The notes beneath the pieces are model-generated. The model was not told where the DNA came from and did not search any database. It was given only the letters and a program-made list of their open reading frames with translations. 46,378 nt of DNA from Acidovorax sp. (GTDB lineage: Bacteria > Pseudomonadota > Gammaproteobacteria > Burkholderiales > Burkholderiaceae_C). Positions 1 to 9,343 of this stretch are shown piece by piece (position 1 is the first letter of the stretch; every line of letters starts with the position of its first letter). Location: NCBI GenBank assembly GCA_024711405.1, contig JANJSZ010000078.1, positions 1 to 46,378 on the forward strand, given 5' to 3'. The translations under genes were made by a program, and so were the position numbers.

Positions 1-1
1 A

Positions 2-1426
2 GCACCAGAGCCTTATCTGGCCCAAATTTTCAGCCACCTGCAACCGCCCGCGGGCTGCACGGAGCTGCTGCGCCGCGCCATCGACGAGGAACCCGCCGCG
101 CTGGTGCGCGACGGCGGCGTGATCGCCAGCGGCTTCGATGCCGAGCTGGACGAACTGCGCGCCATCCAGAGCAACTGCGACACCTTCCTGCTCGACCTGG
201 AAACGCGCGAGAAGGCCCGCACCGGTATTCCCAATTTGCGCGTGCAGTTCAACAAGGTGCACGGCTTTTATATCGAGGTCACTGGCAGCCACCTCGACAA
301 GGTGCCCGACGACTACCGCCGCCGCCAGACGCTGAAGAACGCCGAGCGCTTCATCACGCCCGAGCTCAAGGCGTTTGAAGACAAGGCCCTGTCGGCCAAC
401 GAGCGCGCGCTGGCGCGCGAAAAATGGCTGTACGAGCAGGTGCTGGACCAGCTCCAGCCCCACATCCCGCAGCTCACCCGCCTGGCGCATGCGCTGGCCA
501 CGCTCGATGTGCTGTGCGCGCTGGCCGAGCGCTCGCTCACGCTGAACTGGTGCGCCCCGCAGTTCGTGCCCGAGCCCTGCATCGAGATCGAGGCCGGCCG
601 CCACCCCGTGGTCGAGGCGCGCCTGGCCGAGACATCGAGCGGCGCCTTCATCGCCAACCACACGCGCCTGAACGCCAACACCCGCATGCAGGTCATCACC
701 GGCCCCAACATGGGCGGCAAATCGACCTACATGCGGCAGGTGGCGCTGATAGCTCTGCTGGCCAGCATGGGCAGCCATGTGCCCGCCGCGAGCTGCCGCC
801 TGGGGCCGATTGACGCCATCCACACGCGCATTGGCGCGGCCGACGACCTGGCCAACGCGCAGTCCACCTTCATGCTGGAGATGACCGAGGCCGCGCAGAT
901 ACTGCACGCCGCCACGCCCCACAGCCTGGTGCTGATGGACGAGATCGGCCGCGGCACCAGCACGTTTGACGGCCTGGCCCTGGCCAGCGGCATTGCCACC
1001 CACCTGCACGACAAGACCCGCGCCTTCACGCTGTTCGCCACGCACTACTTCGAGCTGACCGAGTTGCCCGCCAAGGCCCGCCATGCCATCAACATGCATG
1101 TGGCCGCCGCCGAGGCCGGCACCGACATCGTGTTGCTGCACGAACTGCAGCCCGGCCCGGCCAGCCGCAGCTACGGCATCCAGGTGGCCAAACTGGCCGG
1201 CGTGCCCGCCCCGGTGCTGCACCATGCGCGCCATGCGTTGGCCGCGCTGGAGGAGCGGGCGGGCGAAGACGAATTGCAGGTGGACCTGTTCGCCACCCCC
1301 GCTGCCCCCGAAAGCGCTGGCGCCAGCCCGGTCGAAGCGGCCCTGGCCGGCATCCACCCCGACCAGCTCAGCCCGCGCGAGGCGCTGGATGCGCTGTACC
1401 AGCTTAAAAAGCTGGCGGGGCAGTGA
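2..1426 (+). CDS. mutS: DNA mismatch repair protein MutS (C-terminal part, 5' end cut off by window)
   Basis: MutS recognises mismatched bases and, through its ABC-type ATPase, recruits MutL to start repair. The reading frame is open from base 2, so the visible 474 residues are the C-terminal portion of a protein usually about 860-880 residues long. Seen: part of the lever/clamp region, then Walker [10 protein letters not shown] at about 701-727, the conserved STFMLEMTE segment, Walker [14 protein letters not shown] near 925-963, and the [11 protein letters not shown] helix typical of MutS. The tail ends with the short helical [15 protein letters not shown] motif usual for MutS. No frameshift is visible. 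No terminator follows; the 190 bp downstream contain a degenerate dispersed repeat. The identification is secure. Confidence 0.97.
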   Translation, partial: APEPYLAQIFSHLQPPAGCTELLRRAIDEEPAALVRDGGVIASGFDAELDELRAIQSNCDTFLLDLETREKARTGIPNLRVQFNKVHGFYIEVTGSHLDKVPDDYRRRQTLKNAERFITPELKAFEDKALSANERALAREKWLYEQVLDQLQPHIPQLTRLAHALATLDVLCALAERSLTLNWCAPQFVPEPCIEIEAGRHPVVEARLAETSSGAFIANHTRLNANTRMQVITGPNMGGKSTYMRQVALIALLASMGSHVPAASCRLGPIDAIHTRIGAADDLANAQSTFMLEMTEAAQILHAATPHSLVLMDEIGRGTSTFDGLALASGIATHLHDKTRAFTLFATHYFELTELPAKARHAINMHVAAAEAGTDIVLLHELQPGPASRSYGIQVAKLAGVPAPVLHHARHALAALEERAGEDELQVDLFATPAAPESAGASPVEAALAGIHPDQLSPREALDALYQLKKLAGQ

Positions 1427-1502
1427 TGCACGGCACAAGCGCTAGGAGTCGCCTGCAAAGACGGATTCAAATCGCCGTGCAACGATTACGATATATACGC
1501 CA

Positions 1503-1523
1503 TTAGCTATATATTAAATAGCA
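1503..1523. repeat. Partial copy of dispersed palindromic repeat
   Basis: The AT-rich stretch TAGCTATATATTAAATAGC is an imperfect palindrome. It matches the first palindrome of the dispersed repeat seen at 34661-34726 and 40058-40122. A fragment resembling the second half of that repeat (AAGCGCTAGGAG) lies 60 bp upstream at about 1438. The copy is degenerate and lies between mutS and the Anbu gene. Confidence 0.45.
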
Positions 1524-1616
1524 TTCGTTCACCATCTTTTCGTCGGCGGCAGCGGTGGTTCAGGCGCGTTGCTGCGCGGCACTACACTCGGTGCCTTTCC
1601 TCTTTCTCGCACTCCC

Positions 1617-2444
1617 ATGACGTATTGCGTCGCCATCAAACTCAATGCCGGGCTGGTGTTCCTGTCCGATTCACGCACCAACGCCGGACTGGACCAGATC
1701 AGCTCTTTTCGCAAGATGATGGTCTATGAAAAGGCAGGCGATCGCTTCATGGTGCTGCTGTCGGCGGGCAACCTGAGCATTTCGCAGTCGGTGCGCGAGA
1801 TCTTGCAGACCACGCAGATCAAGGATGACGCAGACGGCGAGTCCGTCACCATCTGGAACGCCAAGAGCATGTTCGACGCCGCCCGCGTGCTGGGCGCCGC
1901 CGTGCGCCATGTGCACGAGCGCGATGGCGCGGCGCTCAAGCGTTCGGGGGTGGACTTCAACGTATCGATGGTGTTTGGCGGTCAGATCCAGGGCGAGGGC
2001 ATGCGCCTGTTCCAGGTGTATTCGGCGGGCAACTTCATTGAATCGACCGCCGAGACGCCGTATTTCCAGGTGGGCGAGTCGAAATATGGCAAGCCGGTGC
2101 TCGACCGCGTGCTGACGCCCGAAACGCCGCTGGACGAGGCTGCCAAGTGCGCACTGGTGTCGATGGACAGCACGCTCAAGTCCAACCTCTCGGTGGGCCT
2201 GCCCATGGACCTGGTGGTGTACGAGGCCGACCGGCTCACCACCGACAAGATCGTGTGCATTGACGAGCACAACCCCTACTTTCGCATGCTGCATGACAGC
2301 TGGGGGCAGAAGCTGCGCGCGGTGTTCGACAGCATCGAGGACCCGGCCTGGGATGGCCGCTCGACCGCTACCCCCATTCTGGTGAACCCGGCGCGCAGCA
2401 GGCCGCTCAAGAAGATCACCAACTTCCGCGAAAAGCTGATCTGA
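1617..2444 (+). CDS. Anbu-type proteasome-like peptidase (ancestral beta-subunit family)
   Basis: 275 residues of the Ntn-hydrolase fold, COG3484 / Anbu family, bacterial homologues of the 20S proteasome beta subunit and HslV. The N-terminus is MTYCVAIKLNAGLVFLSDSR. Removing Met exposes the nucleophile Thr1. Counted from it, Asp17 lies in the SDSRTNAG motif, and a lysine at about 32 (SSFRKMM) fits the catalytic lysine. The start at 1617 was chosen because it places this Thr second; an in-frame upstream start at 1569 would bury it. Known Anbu genes usually sit with alpha-E, ATP-grasp and transglutaminase-like genes. None is present here: mutS lies upstream and an alpha/beta hydrolase downstream. 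The physiological substrate of the family is not established. Confidence 0.9.
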   Translation: MTYCVAIKLNAGLVFLSDSRTNAGLDQISSFRKMMVYEKAGDRFMVLLSAGNLSISQSVREILQTTQIKDDADGESVTIWNAKSMFDAARVLGAAVRHVHERDGAALKRSGVDFNVSMVFGGQIQGEGMRLFQVYSAGNFIESTAETPYFQVGESKYGKPVLDRVLTPETPLDEAAKCALVSMDSTLKSNLSVGLPMDLVVYEADRLTTDKIVCIDEHNPYFRMLHDSWGQKLRAVFDSIEDPAWDGRSTATPILVNPARSRPLKKITNFREKLI

Positions 2445-2555
2445 TTCCATTTCTGAACCATCCGAGCCGTTGTTGCTTCGCGCACGCGAATGCTCTGGAA
2501 ACGGAATGAGCCCCCCAGGCAACAGGCACCCCCCATTCAGCACCTGGATTGATCG

Positions 2556-3377
2556 ATGACCAAGATCGTTTTTTCGCACGGCAACAGCTTTCCGGCCGGC
2601 ACCTACGGGGTGCTTTTCGAGCACCTGCGCCAGCGCGGTTTCGAGGTGGCCGCCATCGACCGCTTTGGCCACGATGCGCAATACCCGGTTACCAGCAACT
2701 GGCCGCACCTGGTGCAGCAGCTGGCCGACTTTGCGGCGCAGCAGATGGAAGCAGCGGGCGAGCCGGTGTATCTGGTGGGGCATTCGCTGGGCGGCATCCT
2801 GAGCGTGATGGCGGCGGCGCAGCACCCCGCATTGGCGCGCGGCGTGTTGATGCTTGACTCCCCGCTGATCAGCGGCTGGCGTGCCACCACCGTGGGCGTG
2901 GCCAAGCGCACCCAGGTCGTGGGCGCCGTGTCGCCCGGCCGCGTGAGCCGGCAGCGCCGCATGAGCTGGGCCAGCACCGAAGAGGCGCTGGAGCACTTTC
3001 GCAAGAAAAAGGTATTTGCGCACTGGGACCCGCAGGTGCTGCAGGACTATGTCACCCACGGCCTGCACGACGAGGACGGACACCGGGTGCTGGGCTTTGA
3101 CCGCGCGGTGGAAACCGCCATTTACAACACCTTGCCGCACAACCTGGACCGCCTGCTGCGCCGCCACCCGCTGCACTGCCCGGCCGCCTTCATCGGCGGG
3201 CGCGCCTCGGTGGAGATGCGCCAGGTGGGCATGGCGCTGACGCAGCGCGTGACGCAGGGACGCATCATGATGCTCGACGGCAGCCACCTGTTTCCGATGG
3301 AGCAACCGCTGGCCACCGCCGCCGCCATCGAGGCGGCCTTGCTGAACCTGGCGGCGCTGCCGGCGGCAGGGCGCTGA
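2556..3377 (+). CDS. Alpha/beta-fold hydrolase
   Basis: 273 residues with the alpha/beta-hydrolase layout: the early HGN motif (residues 8-10) forms the oxyanion region, GHSLGG (75-80) is the nucleophile elbow with Ser77, and a C-terminal GSHLFPMEQP segment carries the likely catalytic His. There is no signal peptide, so it is probably cytoplasmic. A basic stretch (RKKK) lies near residues 149-152. The gene is co-directional with the Anbu gene, 111 bp after it, so co-transcription is possible but not shown. An esterase or C-C hydrolase role is plausible; the substrate cannot be read from sequence. Confidence 0.88.
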   Translation: MTKIVFSHGNSFPAGTYGVLFEHLRQRGFEVAAIDRFGHDAQYPVTSNWPHLVQQLADFAAQQMEAAGEPVYLVGHSLGGILSVMAAAQHPALARGVLMLDSPLISGWRATTVGVAKRTQVVGAVSPGRVSRQRRMSWASTEEALEHFRKKKVFAHWDPQVLQDYVTHGLHDEDGHRVLGFDRAVETAIYNTLPHNLDRLLRRHPLHCPAAFIGGRASVEMRQVGMALTQRVTQGRIMMLDGSHLFPMEQPLATAAAIEAALLNLAALPAAGR

Positions 3378-3592
3378 ACAGCCTTGCGCCCGGCTGACGG
3401 CGGGCCAGACAGGCGCACCGGGCGTGACGCGGTCAAACATCTGCGCTCCGCCGGGGCAGGCGCGGGCAGCTTTTTTGCCAGCTGCGCCGGGGCGAGCCGG
3501 CTACACGGCGATACAGAACAATGGCTATCGCGCCCAGCCTTGTTTTCGCCCGAGGCACGAACCCGCGTGCCTTCCGCGCCGCCAGGCTTCGC

Positions 3593-4456
3593 TCAACGGC
3601 AGCAGCGGTAGGCCAGCCCCAGCGAAGCGCTGTAGCCGGTGGGCCGCACGGTGAGGGGGCTGCGGCGGGCGTCGGACTGCACTTGCGAGACACCCACGCC
3701 ACCCCACACCACCCAATGGCGATTGAGCGCCGTCATCACATCCACGCCCAGATCCACGCTGTAGAGGCCGCCACCGGGCTCGTACGCGGGCAGCCGGGCA
3801 GCCCCGGCGCCACCCGCGACGGCAGGCACGCCAAACCGGGAGCGCAGGTAGGTGCGGTCGCCAAAACTGGCGCCAGCCCCAAAAACCACCCGGGTCTGCT
3901 GCGTGACGGGCAGGGTGTAGGAAACGCTGGTGTTCAGTTGCGCCCCGCCGGAGCGCCCCAGGATGTCTTGCGACAACCCGGCACCCACCGACCACCGGGG
4001 CGTGACGGCATAGCCCGCGCTGAGACGGGCGCGCACGGTGGAGCGCACCTCGGGCAAGCCGGCCAGCAGCGGCGAATCACTGCCTTTGCGGCCACTGTCC
4101 AGGCGCAGCGATGCACTCAGGTTGAACCGGTCGCTTTCGGCCAGGATGGCGGTGGCACCCGATTCGCGCTGCTCCAGCCCATGGCCCATGAGCGTGCTGC
4201 CGCGCGAGGTGCTCAGGCGAAACCGCCCGTATTCCAGCGCCCAGGCCGGGCGCAGATGGGTGGACCGCTCACTGCCGCCGGCATAGTCCGGGCTGTTGCT
4301 CACGATGGCACCCAGCACGTAGTTGAGCTTGGGGGGAGCGCCCGCCTCGGCGGCGGGTGGTGTTTCCTGGGCCATGGCGGGCAGGCCAGCACCCAGGCTC
4401 GACAGCACGGCAGTGCAGCCCCAAAGGCCCCGAAGAATGCGCGGCAGGTAAGTCAT
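3593..4456 (-). CDS. MipA/OmpV family outer-membrane protein
   Basis: 287 residues with an N-terminal signal peptide ending near AMAQ, followed by a sequence dominated by alternating beta-strand patterns and the family's opening segment (GAIVSNSPDYAGG). MipA/OmpV proteins are outer-membrane barrels. MipA of E. coli is described as a scaffold between the murein transglycosylase MltA and PBP1B. The gene starts only 10 bp after the uppP stop codon on the same strand, so the two are probably one transcript, linking cell-envelope functions. No strong Shine-Dalgarno sequence is visible, which suits translational coupling. It ends unusually in Cys-Cys-Arg. Confidence 0.85.
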   Translation of the reverse strand: MTYLPRILRGLWGCTAVLSSLGAGLPAMAQETPPAAEAGAPPKLNYVLGAIVSNSPDYAGGSERSTHLRPAWALEYGRFRLSTSRGSTLMGHGLEQRESGATAILAESDRFNLSASLRLDSGRKGSDSPLLAGLPEVRSTVRARLSAGYAVTPRWSVGAGLSQDILGRSGGAQLNTSVSYTLPVTQQTRVVFGAGASFGDRTYLRSRFGVPAVAGGAGAARLPAYEPGGGLYSVDLGVDVMTALNRHWVVWGGVGVSQVQSDARRSPLTVRPTGYSASLGLAYRCCR

Positions 4457-4466
4457 GGCGCCATTA

Positions 4467-5291
4467 TCAGCCGGCCCACTGCACTAAGCCAGTCCATGCC
4501 GAAATCAGCACCACCACGCCAAACGCGATGCGGTAATACGCAAACGGCACGAAGCTGTGGGTGCTGATGTAGCGCAGCAGCCAGCGCACGCACAGCCAGG
4601 CGCTGATGAAGGAAAACACCAGGCCCACGGCGAACATCGGAATGTCGGCCACCGACAGCAGGGCGCGTTCCTTGTACAGGCTGTACGCCCCCGCGCCGAT
4701 CAGCGTGGGAATGGCCAGAAAAAACGAGAAATCCGTGGCGGCCTTGCGCGACAGTCCCAGCAGCATGCCGCCGATGATGGTGGCGCCGCTGCGGCTGGTG
4801 CCCGGCACCATGGCCAGGCACTGCACCAGGCCCACCTTCACGGCGTCCCACGCCGTCATGTCCTCCACCTCGTGGATGCGGGTGGCCGCGGCGGGGCGGC
4901 GTTCGGCCCACAGGATGATGAAGCCGCCAATGATGAAGGTGCTGGCCACCACCACGGGGGTGAACAGATGGGCCTTGATGGCCTTGCCAAACAGCAGCCC
5001 CAGCACCACCGCCGGCACAAAGGCAATCAGCACATTGAGCGCAAAACGCTGTGCCTGCCGCTCGGTGGGCAGGGCCGCCAGCGTGGCGCGGATCTTTTGC
5101 CAGTACACCAGGATGACGGCAAAGATGGCGCCCGTCTGGATGGCAATGTCGAACACCTTGGCCTTGGCGTCGTCAAAGCCCAGCAGCGACCCCGCAAGAA
5201 TCAGGTGGCCGGTGGAGGAGATGGGAAGAAACTCGGTCAGTCCTTCGACCACGCCCATGATGGCGGCCTTGACCAGCAAAACAATGTCCAC
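4467..5291 (-). CDS. uppP: Undecaprenyl-diphosphatase UppP (BacA family)
   Basis: 274-residue integral membrane phosphatase that recycles undecaprenyl pyrophosphate to the monophosphate carrier for peptidoglycan and other surface polymers. Seen: the N-terminal [20 protein letters not shown] segment with the catalytic E-containing motif, and the second signature [10 protein letters not shown]; many hydrophobic segments. I prefer the GTG start at 5289-5291, because AAGGA lies seven bases upstream and the protein then begins [13 protein letters not shown] as in the family. A longer ATG-started form (to 5363) would add an unlikely 24-residue basic extension. It is followed at 10 bp by mipA. Confidence 0.95.
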   Translation of the reverse strand: MDIVLLVKAAIMGVVEGLTEFLPISSTGHLILAGSLLGFDDAKAKVFDIAIQTGAIFAVILVYWQKIRATLAALPTERQAQRFALNVLIAFVPAVVLGLLFGKAIKAHLFTPVVVASTFIIGGFIILWAERRPAAATRIHEVEDMTAWDAVKVGLVQCLAMVPGTSRSGATIIGGMLLGLSRKAATDFSFFLAIPTLIGAGAYSLYKERALLSVADIPMFAVGLVFSFISAWLCVRWLLRYISTHSFVPFAYYRIAFGVVVLISAWTGLVQWAG

Positions 5292-5633
5292 GCGTGCGTC
5301 CTTCAAGCCCTTGGGGCTGGCAAAAGGGCGAATTATCCTCTGCCGGCGCGCTGCCGCCGGCACGGGTGCAACGGCATTCCGGGTCCCGCGGAGGAGTTTC
5401 TTCGTCCCACAGCGCTGCCTGCGGATTTCCAGAATTACCTTGCCAAAATGGACTGCAGCGATTTACCAATATGCGCCGACAGCTATTTTTGGAAGCCACC
5501 ATGGCATCCCGCTTTACCACCCGCTGGCCCCAGGCGCCACTGGTAAGATCGGTCGCGGGTGTACGCGCCAGCAGGTGCGACAGGTTCATGCGCTGGTCGG
5601 GCCGCCACGCGTTTTTTTTGTGACCGCACACAC
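5292..5633. other. 342-bp intergenic region with no recognised gene
   Basis: This is the divergent gap between uppP (minus) and the antiporter gene (plus), so it must hold promoters for both. I see no convincing small ORF or known RNA. There is a run of eight T residues at about 5612-5619 just before the antiporter start, but no good stem directly in front of it. TAAGAT at about 5541-5546 is a weak -10-like hexamer. Confidence 0.35.
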
Positions 5634-6896
5634 ATGACACCCACCACCCTCCAATGGATTGCCGCCGCCCTGTTCGGCATTGCCCTGCTCCATACCTTTA
5701 CCGTCAAGCATTTCGAGCGGCTCTCGCACCGCTTTCCGCGCCACGCAGGCCTGTTCCATCTGCTGGGCGAGGTGGAGGTGGTGTTTGGCTTCTGGGCCAT
5801 GGTACTGATCATCGTCATGGCGCTGGTGGATGGCGGCGGGCAGGCGCTGCAATATGCCGAGTCGCGCAACTACACCGAACCCCTGTTCGTCTTCGTGGTG
5901 ATGGTGATTGCCGCCTCGAGCCCGGTGCTGCGCACCGTGGTGGCCCTGGTGGACGCCACGGCCCGCCTCATGCCCTTGCCCACCCCCATGGCCACCGCCT
6001 GGCTGGGGCTCTCCGCCGTACCGCTGCTGGGTTCACTCATCACCGAACCGGCCGCCATGACCATTGCCGCCCTCATGCTGGCGCCGCAGATTTTTCGCAA
6101 CTCGGTGCCCGAAGGCCACAAGTACCTGGCGCTGGGGGTGCTGTTCGTGAATGTGTCCATCGGCGGCACGCTCACCTCGTATGCCGCACCACCGGTGCTG
6201 ATGGTGGCCGCCACCTGGCAATGGGACAGCACCTTCATGCTGGCCACCTTCGGCTGGAAGGCAGCGCTGGCGGTGCTGGTCAACGCCACGGTCTGCACCT
6301 TCTTGCTGCGCAAGCACCTGCCCGACACCCACGCTCTGGCAACCGACCAGCAGGCCTGCGCACCCTTTTCCGCCACGGTGGCGGCCGTGCACCTGGCATT
6401 GCTGGCCGGTGTGGTGCTGTTCGCGCACCACCCGGTGGTTTTTCTGGCGCTTTTTCTGCTGTTTCTGGCCTTCACGCAGGCCTATGAACGCCACCAGAGC
6501 CCGCTCATCCTGAAAGAAGCACTGCTGGTGGGCTTCTTCCTGGCGGGTCTGGTGGTGCTGGGCGGCATGCAGCAGTGGTGGCTGCAACCCATCGTCTCCA
6601 GCCTGCAGCCGCTGGCCCTGTTCGCGGGCGCCCTCGGCCTGACGGCCATCACCGACAACGCAGCGCTGACCTACCTGGGCTCGCTGATCGAAGGCATTTC
6701 CGACCCCGCCAAATACATGCTGGTGGCGGGGGCCGTGGCCGGAGGCGGCCTCACGGTGATTGCCAACGCGCCCAACCCGGCCGGTATCGCCCTGCTCAAG
6801 CGCGGCTTTGCCGATGAAACCATTGGCGCTGGCGGACTGCTGCTGGGAGCGCTGGGGCCTACGGCCGTGGTGGCAATGGCTTTTTTGGTGCTCTGA
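5634..6896 (+). CDS. Putative Na+/H+ antiporter (polytopic membrane protein)
   Basis: 420 residues with about 11 hydrophobic segments and few charged residues between them. The pattern and motifs such as GSLITEPAAMTIAALMLAP and ITDNAALTYLGSLI fit the putative Na+/H+ antiporter family (Pfam Na_H_antiport_3), distantly related to ArsB/NhaD ion transporters. The start at 5634 was chosen because the first hydrophobic helix begins there; an upstream in-frame start would add a polar, Cys-containing 25-residue tail. No clear ribosome-binding site is visible. The gene is monocistronic and convergent with gudD. The transported ion is inferred from family only. Confidence 0.75.
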   Translation: MTPTTLQWIAAALFGIALLHTFTVKHFERLSHRFPRHAGLFHLLGEVEVVFGFWAMVLIIVMALVDGGGQALQYAESRNYTEPLFVFVVMVIAASSPVLRTVVALVDATARLMPLPTPMATAWLGLSAVPLLGSLITEPAAMTIAALMLAPQIFRNSVPEGHKYLALGVLFVNVSIGGTLTSYAAPPVLMVAATWQWDSTFMLATFGWKAALAVLVNATVCTFLLRKHLPDTHALATDQQACAPFSATVAAVHLALLAGVVLFAHHPVVFLALFLLFLAFTQAYERHQSPLILKEALLVGFFLAGLVVLGGMQQWWLQPIVSSLQPLALFAGALGLTAITDNAALTYLGSLIEGISDPAKYMLVAGAVAGGGLTVIANAPNPAGIALLKRGFADETIGAGGLLLGALGPTAVVAMAFLVL

Positions 6897-6993
6897 AACA
6901 CCCTGCTGCAAGCACCCGTACGAAGTGGCTGGCGGGGCGCGTTGAATTCCCCAGGGGGTCGGCGCAGGGGGGCCGATGCCGCCCCCTCGCGGT

Positions 6994-8331
6994 TCAACGC
7001 ACCATGCAGGGCATCTTGTGGTTGAACTTCCAGCCGGGGATCAGGTGCTGCATGGCTGCGGCGTCGTCCCGGGCACCCAGGCCGTGCTGCAGGTACAGCT
7101 GGTGGGCCTTCTGCACGGCGTCCATGTCCAGCGCGACACCGAGGCCGGGCTTTGCCGGCACCTCGACATAGCCGTCCCGGATCTGCAGTGGCTCCTTGGT
7201 GAGGAACTGGCCGTCCTGCCAGATCCAGTGGGTGTCGATGGCGGTGACCTTGCCCGGGGCGGCGGCGGCACAGTGCGTGAACATGGCCAGCGAGACGTCG
7301 AAGTGGTTGTTCGAGTGCGAGCCCCAGGTCAGGTCATACATCTGGCACAGCTGCGCCACGCGCACCGATCCCTGCAGCGTCCAGAAATGCGGGTCGGCCA
7401 GAGGAATGTCGACCGACTGCAGCTGGATGCTGTGGGCCATCTCGCGCCAGTCGGTAGCGACCATGTTGGTGGCGGTGGGCAGGCCGGTGGCACGGCGGAA
7501 CTCGGCCATCACCTCGCGGCCCGAAAACACACCCTCGCCGCCGCAGGGGTCTTCGGCATAGGCGATCACGTTGTGCATGTTGCGCATCAGGCGCACCGCA
7601 TCCTTGAGCAGCCAGCCGCCATTGGGGTCGAGGGTGATGCGAGCCTGCGGAAACCGCTCGTGCAGGGCCGTGACGGCCTCGATCTCGTCTTCGCCGCGCA
7701 GCACGCCGCCCTTGAGCTTGAAATCCTGGAACCCGTAGCGCGCCTGGGCCGCCTCGGCCAGCCGCACCACGGCTTCGGGGGTCATGGCCTCTTCGTGGCG
7801 CAGACGCAGCCAGTCGTCAGCGGCGCCGGGCTCGCTGCGATAGTCCAGGCCGGTCTTGCGGCGATCGGCGATGTAGAAGAGGTAGCCCAGCATCTGCACG
7901 CGATCGCGCTGCTGCCCTTCGCCCAGGAGCGCCGCCACTGGCACATCCAGGTGCTGGCCCAGCAGGTCCAGCAAGGCACTCTCGACGGCCGTGACCGCGT
8001 GGATGGTGATCCGCAGATCAAAGGTCTGCAGGCCACGCCCGCCGCTGTCGCGGTCGGCAAAGCGCTTGCGCATGGCGTTGAGCAGCCGGTTGTAGTCGCC
8101 GACGGGCTGCCCTTCGATCAGGGTGCGGGCATCTTCCAGGGTTTGCCGGATCTTTTCGCCCCCGGGCACCTCCCCCACGCCGGTGTGGCCGCTGGAGTCC
8201 GTCAGGATCACCAGGTTGCGCGTGAAGAAAGGGCCGTGGGCGCCGCTGAGGTTGAGCAGCATGCTGTCGCGGCCCGCGACGGGGACCACCTGCATGCGGG
8301 TCACGATGGGGGTTGGATGGGGTGTGGGCAT
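6994..8331 (-). CDS. gudD: Glucarate dehydratase GudD
   Basis: 445 residues, enolase superfamily, mandelate-racemase-like glucarate dehydratase subgroup. It dehydrates D-glucarate (and usually L-idarate) to 5-dehydro-4-deoxy-D-glucarate. With the start at 8331 the residue numbers line up with E. coli GudD: K205 and K207 in KLKGG, metal ligands D235 (DPNG), E260 (EDPC) and N289 (ATNM), and H339 in GSHSNNH. An alternative start 24 bp upstream is possible. The gene lies downstream of the GntR regulator on the same strand with a 93-bp gap. That gap holds a candidate operator (8358-8369) sharing its core with one in the gntR-kdgD intergenic region. Confidence 0.96.
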   Translation of the reverse strand: MPTPHPTPIVTRMQVVPVAGRDSMLLNLSGAHGPFFTRNLVILTDSSGHTGVGEVPGGEKIRQTLEDARTLIEGQPVGDYNRLLNAMRKRFADRDSGGRGLQTFDLRITIHAVTAVESALLDLLGQHLDVPVAALLGEGQQRDRVQMLGYLFYIADRRKTGLDYRSEPGAADDWLRLRHEEAMTPEAVVRLAEAAQARYGFQDFKLKGGVLRGEDEIEAVTALHERFPQARITLDPNGGWLLKDAVRLMRNMHNVIAYAEDPCGGEGVFSGREVMAEFRRATGLPTATNMVATDWREMAHSIQLQSVDIPLADPHFWTLQGSVRVAQLCQMYDLTWGSHSNNHFDVSLAMFTHCAAAAPGKVTAIDTHWIWQDGQFLTKEPLQIRDGYVEVPAKPGLGVALDMDAVQKAHQLYLQHGLGARDDAAAMQHLIPGWKFNHKMPCMVR

Positions 8332-8357
8332 GGATACAACAAAGCGAAAAGTCAACA

Positions 8358-8369
8358 GACATCGTACAA
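8358..8369 (-). promoter_or_regulatory. Candidate GntR operator upstream of gudD
   Basis: Read on the minus strand this is TTGTACGATGTC, 27 bp upstream of the gudD start. The site at 9207-9218 reads TTGTACGACATC. The eight-base core TTGTACGA is identical, and both resemble the TTGT-N3-ACAA-like half-palindromes bound by FadR-subfamily GntR proteins. Function is inferred from position and repetition. Confidence 0.5.
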
Positions 8370-8424
8370 CTAAACGACACCCAAACTTCCAAGGGAAAAC
8401 CCTTGAAATCCCATCCTGGCCTGC

Positions 8425-9153
8425 TCAGCGGCTCCCGGCCTCGCTGCGCCGGTGCCGGTCCCGGCTGTTGGACAGATGGGTGCGCATCGCCGCGCGTGCT
8501 GCCTCAAAATCCTGCGCTGCAATCGCGTTGTAAATGCTCTCGTGCTCCTGGTTGACGCCGCGCAGATAAGCCACACGCTCAGGCTGCGCCATGGCGGGCG
8601 CTTCCAGCCGGGTGCGCGGTATGACACCCAGCCCGAGGGACTTCATGAGGTCCAGAAAATGGTGATTCTGGGTGGCGCGGGCGATTTCCTGGTGGAACTG
8701 CAGGTCGGCGCTGGCCGCATCGCGGCCCTCTTCCATGGCCGCCGTGAAAGCCGACAGCGCACCGCGCATCTCGCGCAGGTTGTCCTCGCTGCGCCGTATG
8801 GCCGCCAGGGCTGCGGCTTCGGTCTCGACGCTGATGCGAAATTCCAGCAGGGCAATGACGTCGCGCAAGGTTCCCAGCTGATCGGGGCTGACACGAAATG
8901 ACGGCCCGCTGTCCTGGGCCAGCACGAAAGTGCCGATGCCGTGGCGGGTTTCGACCAGCCCGGCCGCCTGCAGGCGCGAGATGGCCTCGCGCACCACGGT
9001 GCGGCTCACGCCGAAGGCTTCCATGAAGGAAGCCTCGGTAGGGAGTTTGCTGCCGGCGGGCAGCACCCCGCCCCGAATGTCCTGGGTGAGCTTTTCCACC
9101 ACTTCGATGGCGAGACTGCGCGGCTTGCGGCGAGGCAGGAGGGGAAGATTCAT
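8425..9153 (-). CDS. GntR/FadR-family transcriptional regulator (FCD domain) of the aldarate locus
   Basis: 242 residues. The N-terminal winged helix-turn-helix (about 12-80) contains LPTEASFMEAFGVSRTVVRE, a typical GntR recognition-helix region. The C-terminal FCD effector domain (about 95-225) has the metal-binding pattern D...H (ADLQFHQE), H (QEHESI) and H (RTHLSNS). Such proteins are usually repressors released by a sugar acid. Start 9153 is supported by AGGGAA eight bases upstream; the longer upstream reading would add 34 non-conserved residues. It sits between gudD and kdgD and is divergent from kdgD, the classic place for a local regulator. The effector is probably glucarate, galactarate or a pathway intermediate, by inference. 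Confidence 0.92.
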   Translation of the reverse strand: MNLPLLPRRKPRSLAIEVVEKLTQDIRGGVLPAGSKLPTEASFMEAFGVSRTVVREAISRLQAAGLVETRHGIGTFVLAQDSGPSFRVSPDQLGTLRDVIALLEFRISVETEAAALAAIRRSEDNLREMRGALSAFTAAMEEGRDAASADLQFHQEIARATQNHHFLDLMKSLGLGVIPRTRLEAPAMAQPERVAYLRGVNQEHESIYNAIAAQDFEAARAAMRTHLSNSRDRHRRSEAGSR

Positions 9154-9206
9154 AGGGTATTCCCTAGCTTCATGAATGCCGTGATCACGTAATAATCCGA
9201 TCCAAC

Positions 9207-9218
9207 TTGTACGACATC
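9207..9218 (+). promoter_or_regulatory. Candidate GntR operator in the gntR-kdgD divergent region
   Basis: TTGTACGACATC lies in the 190-bp divergent region, 54 bp upstream of gntR and 126 bp upstream of kdgD, so it could control both. A quasi-palindrome GATAACGTATATC follows at about 9220-9232, and a TTGACT hexamer that could be a -35 box for kdgD lies at 9243-9248. The shared core with the gudD site is directly visible; binding is inferred. Confidence 0.5.
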
Positions 9219-9343
9219 TGATAACGTATATCAATGTCAGGTTTGACTGTAACACGCAGACCCATCGAAATGGCGCTCCTGCAACAGATCGCCCTCAAGT
9301 CGCTTTCACCCGTTATTGAGCCCCTTCCACAGGAACCGCCCCG

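Noticed and set aside
5500-5633. Small RNA or 6S-like RNA before the antiporter gene
   Set aside because: There is a T-run but no good stem before it, and no conserved RNA motif was recognised.
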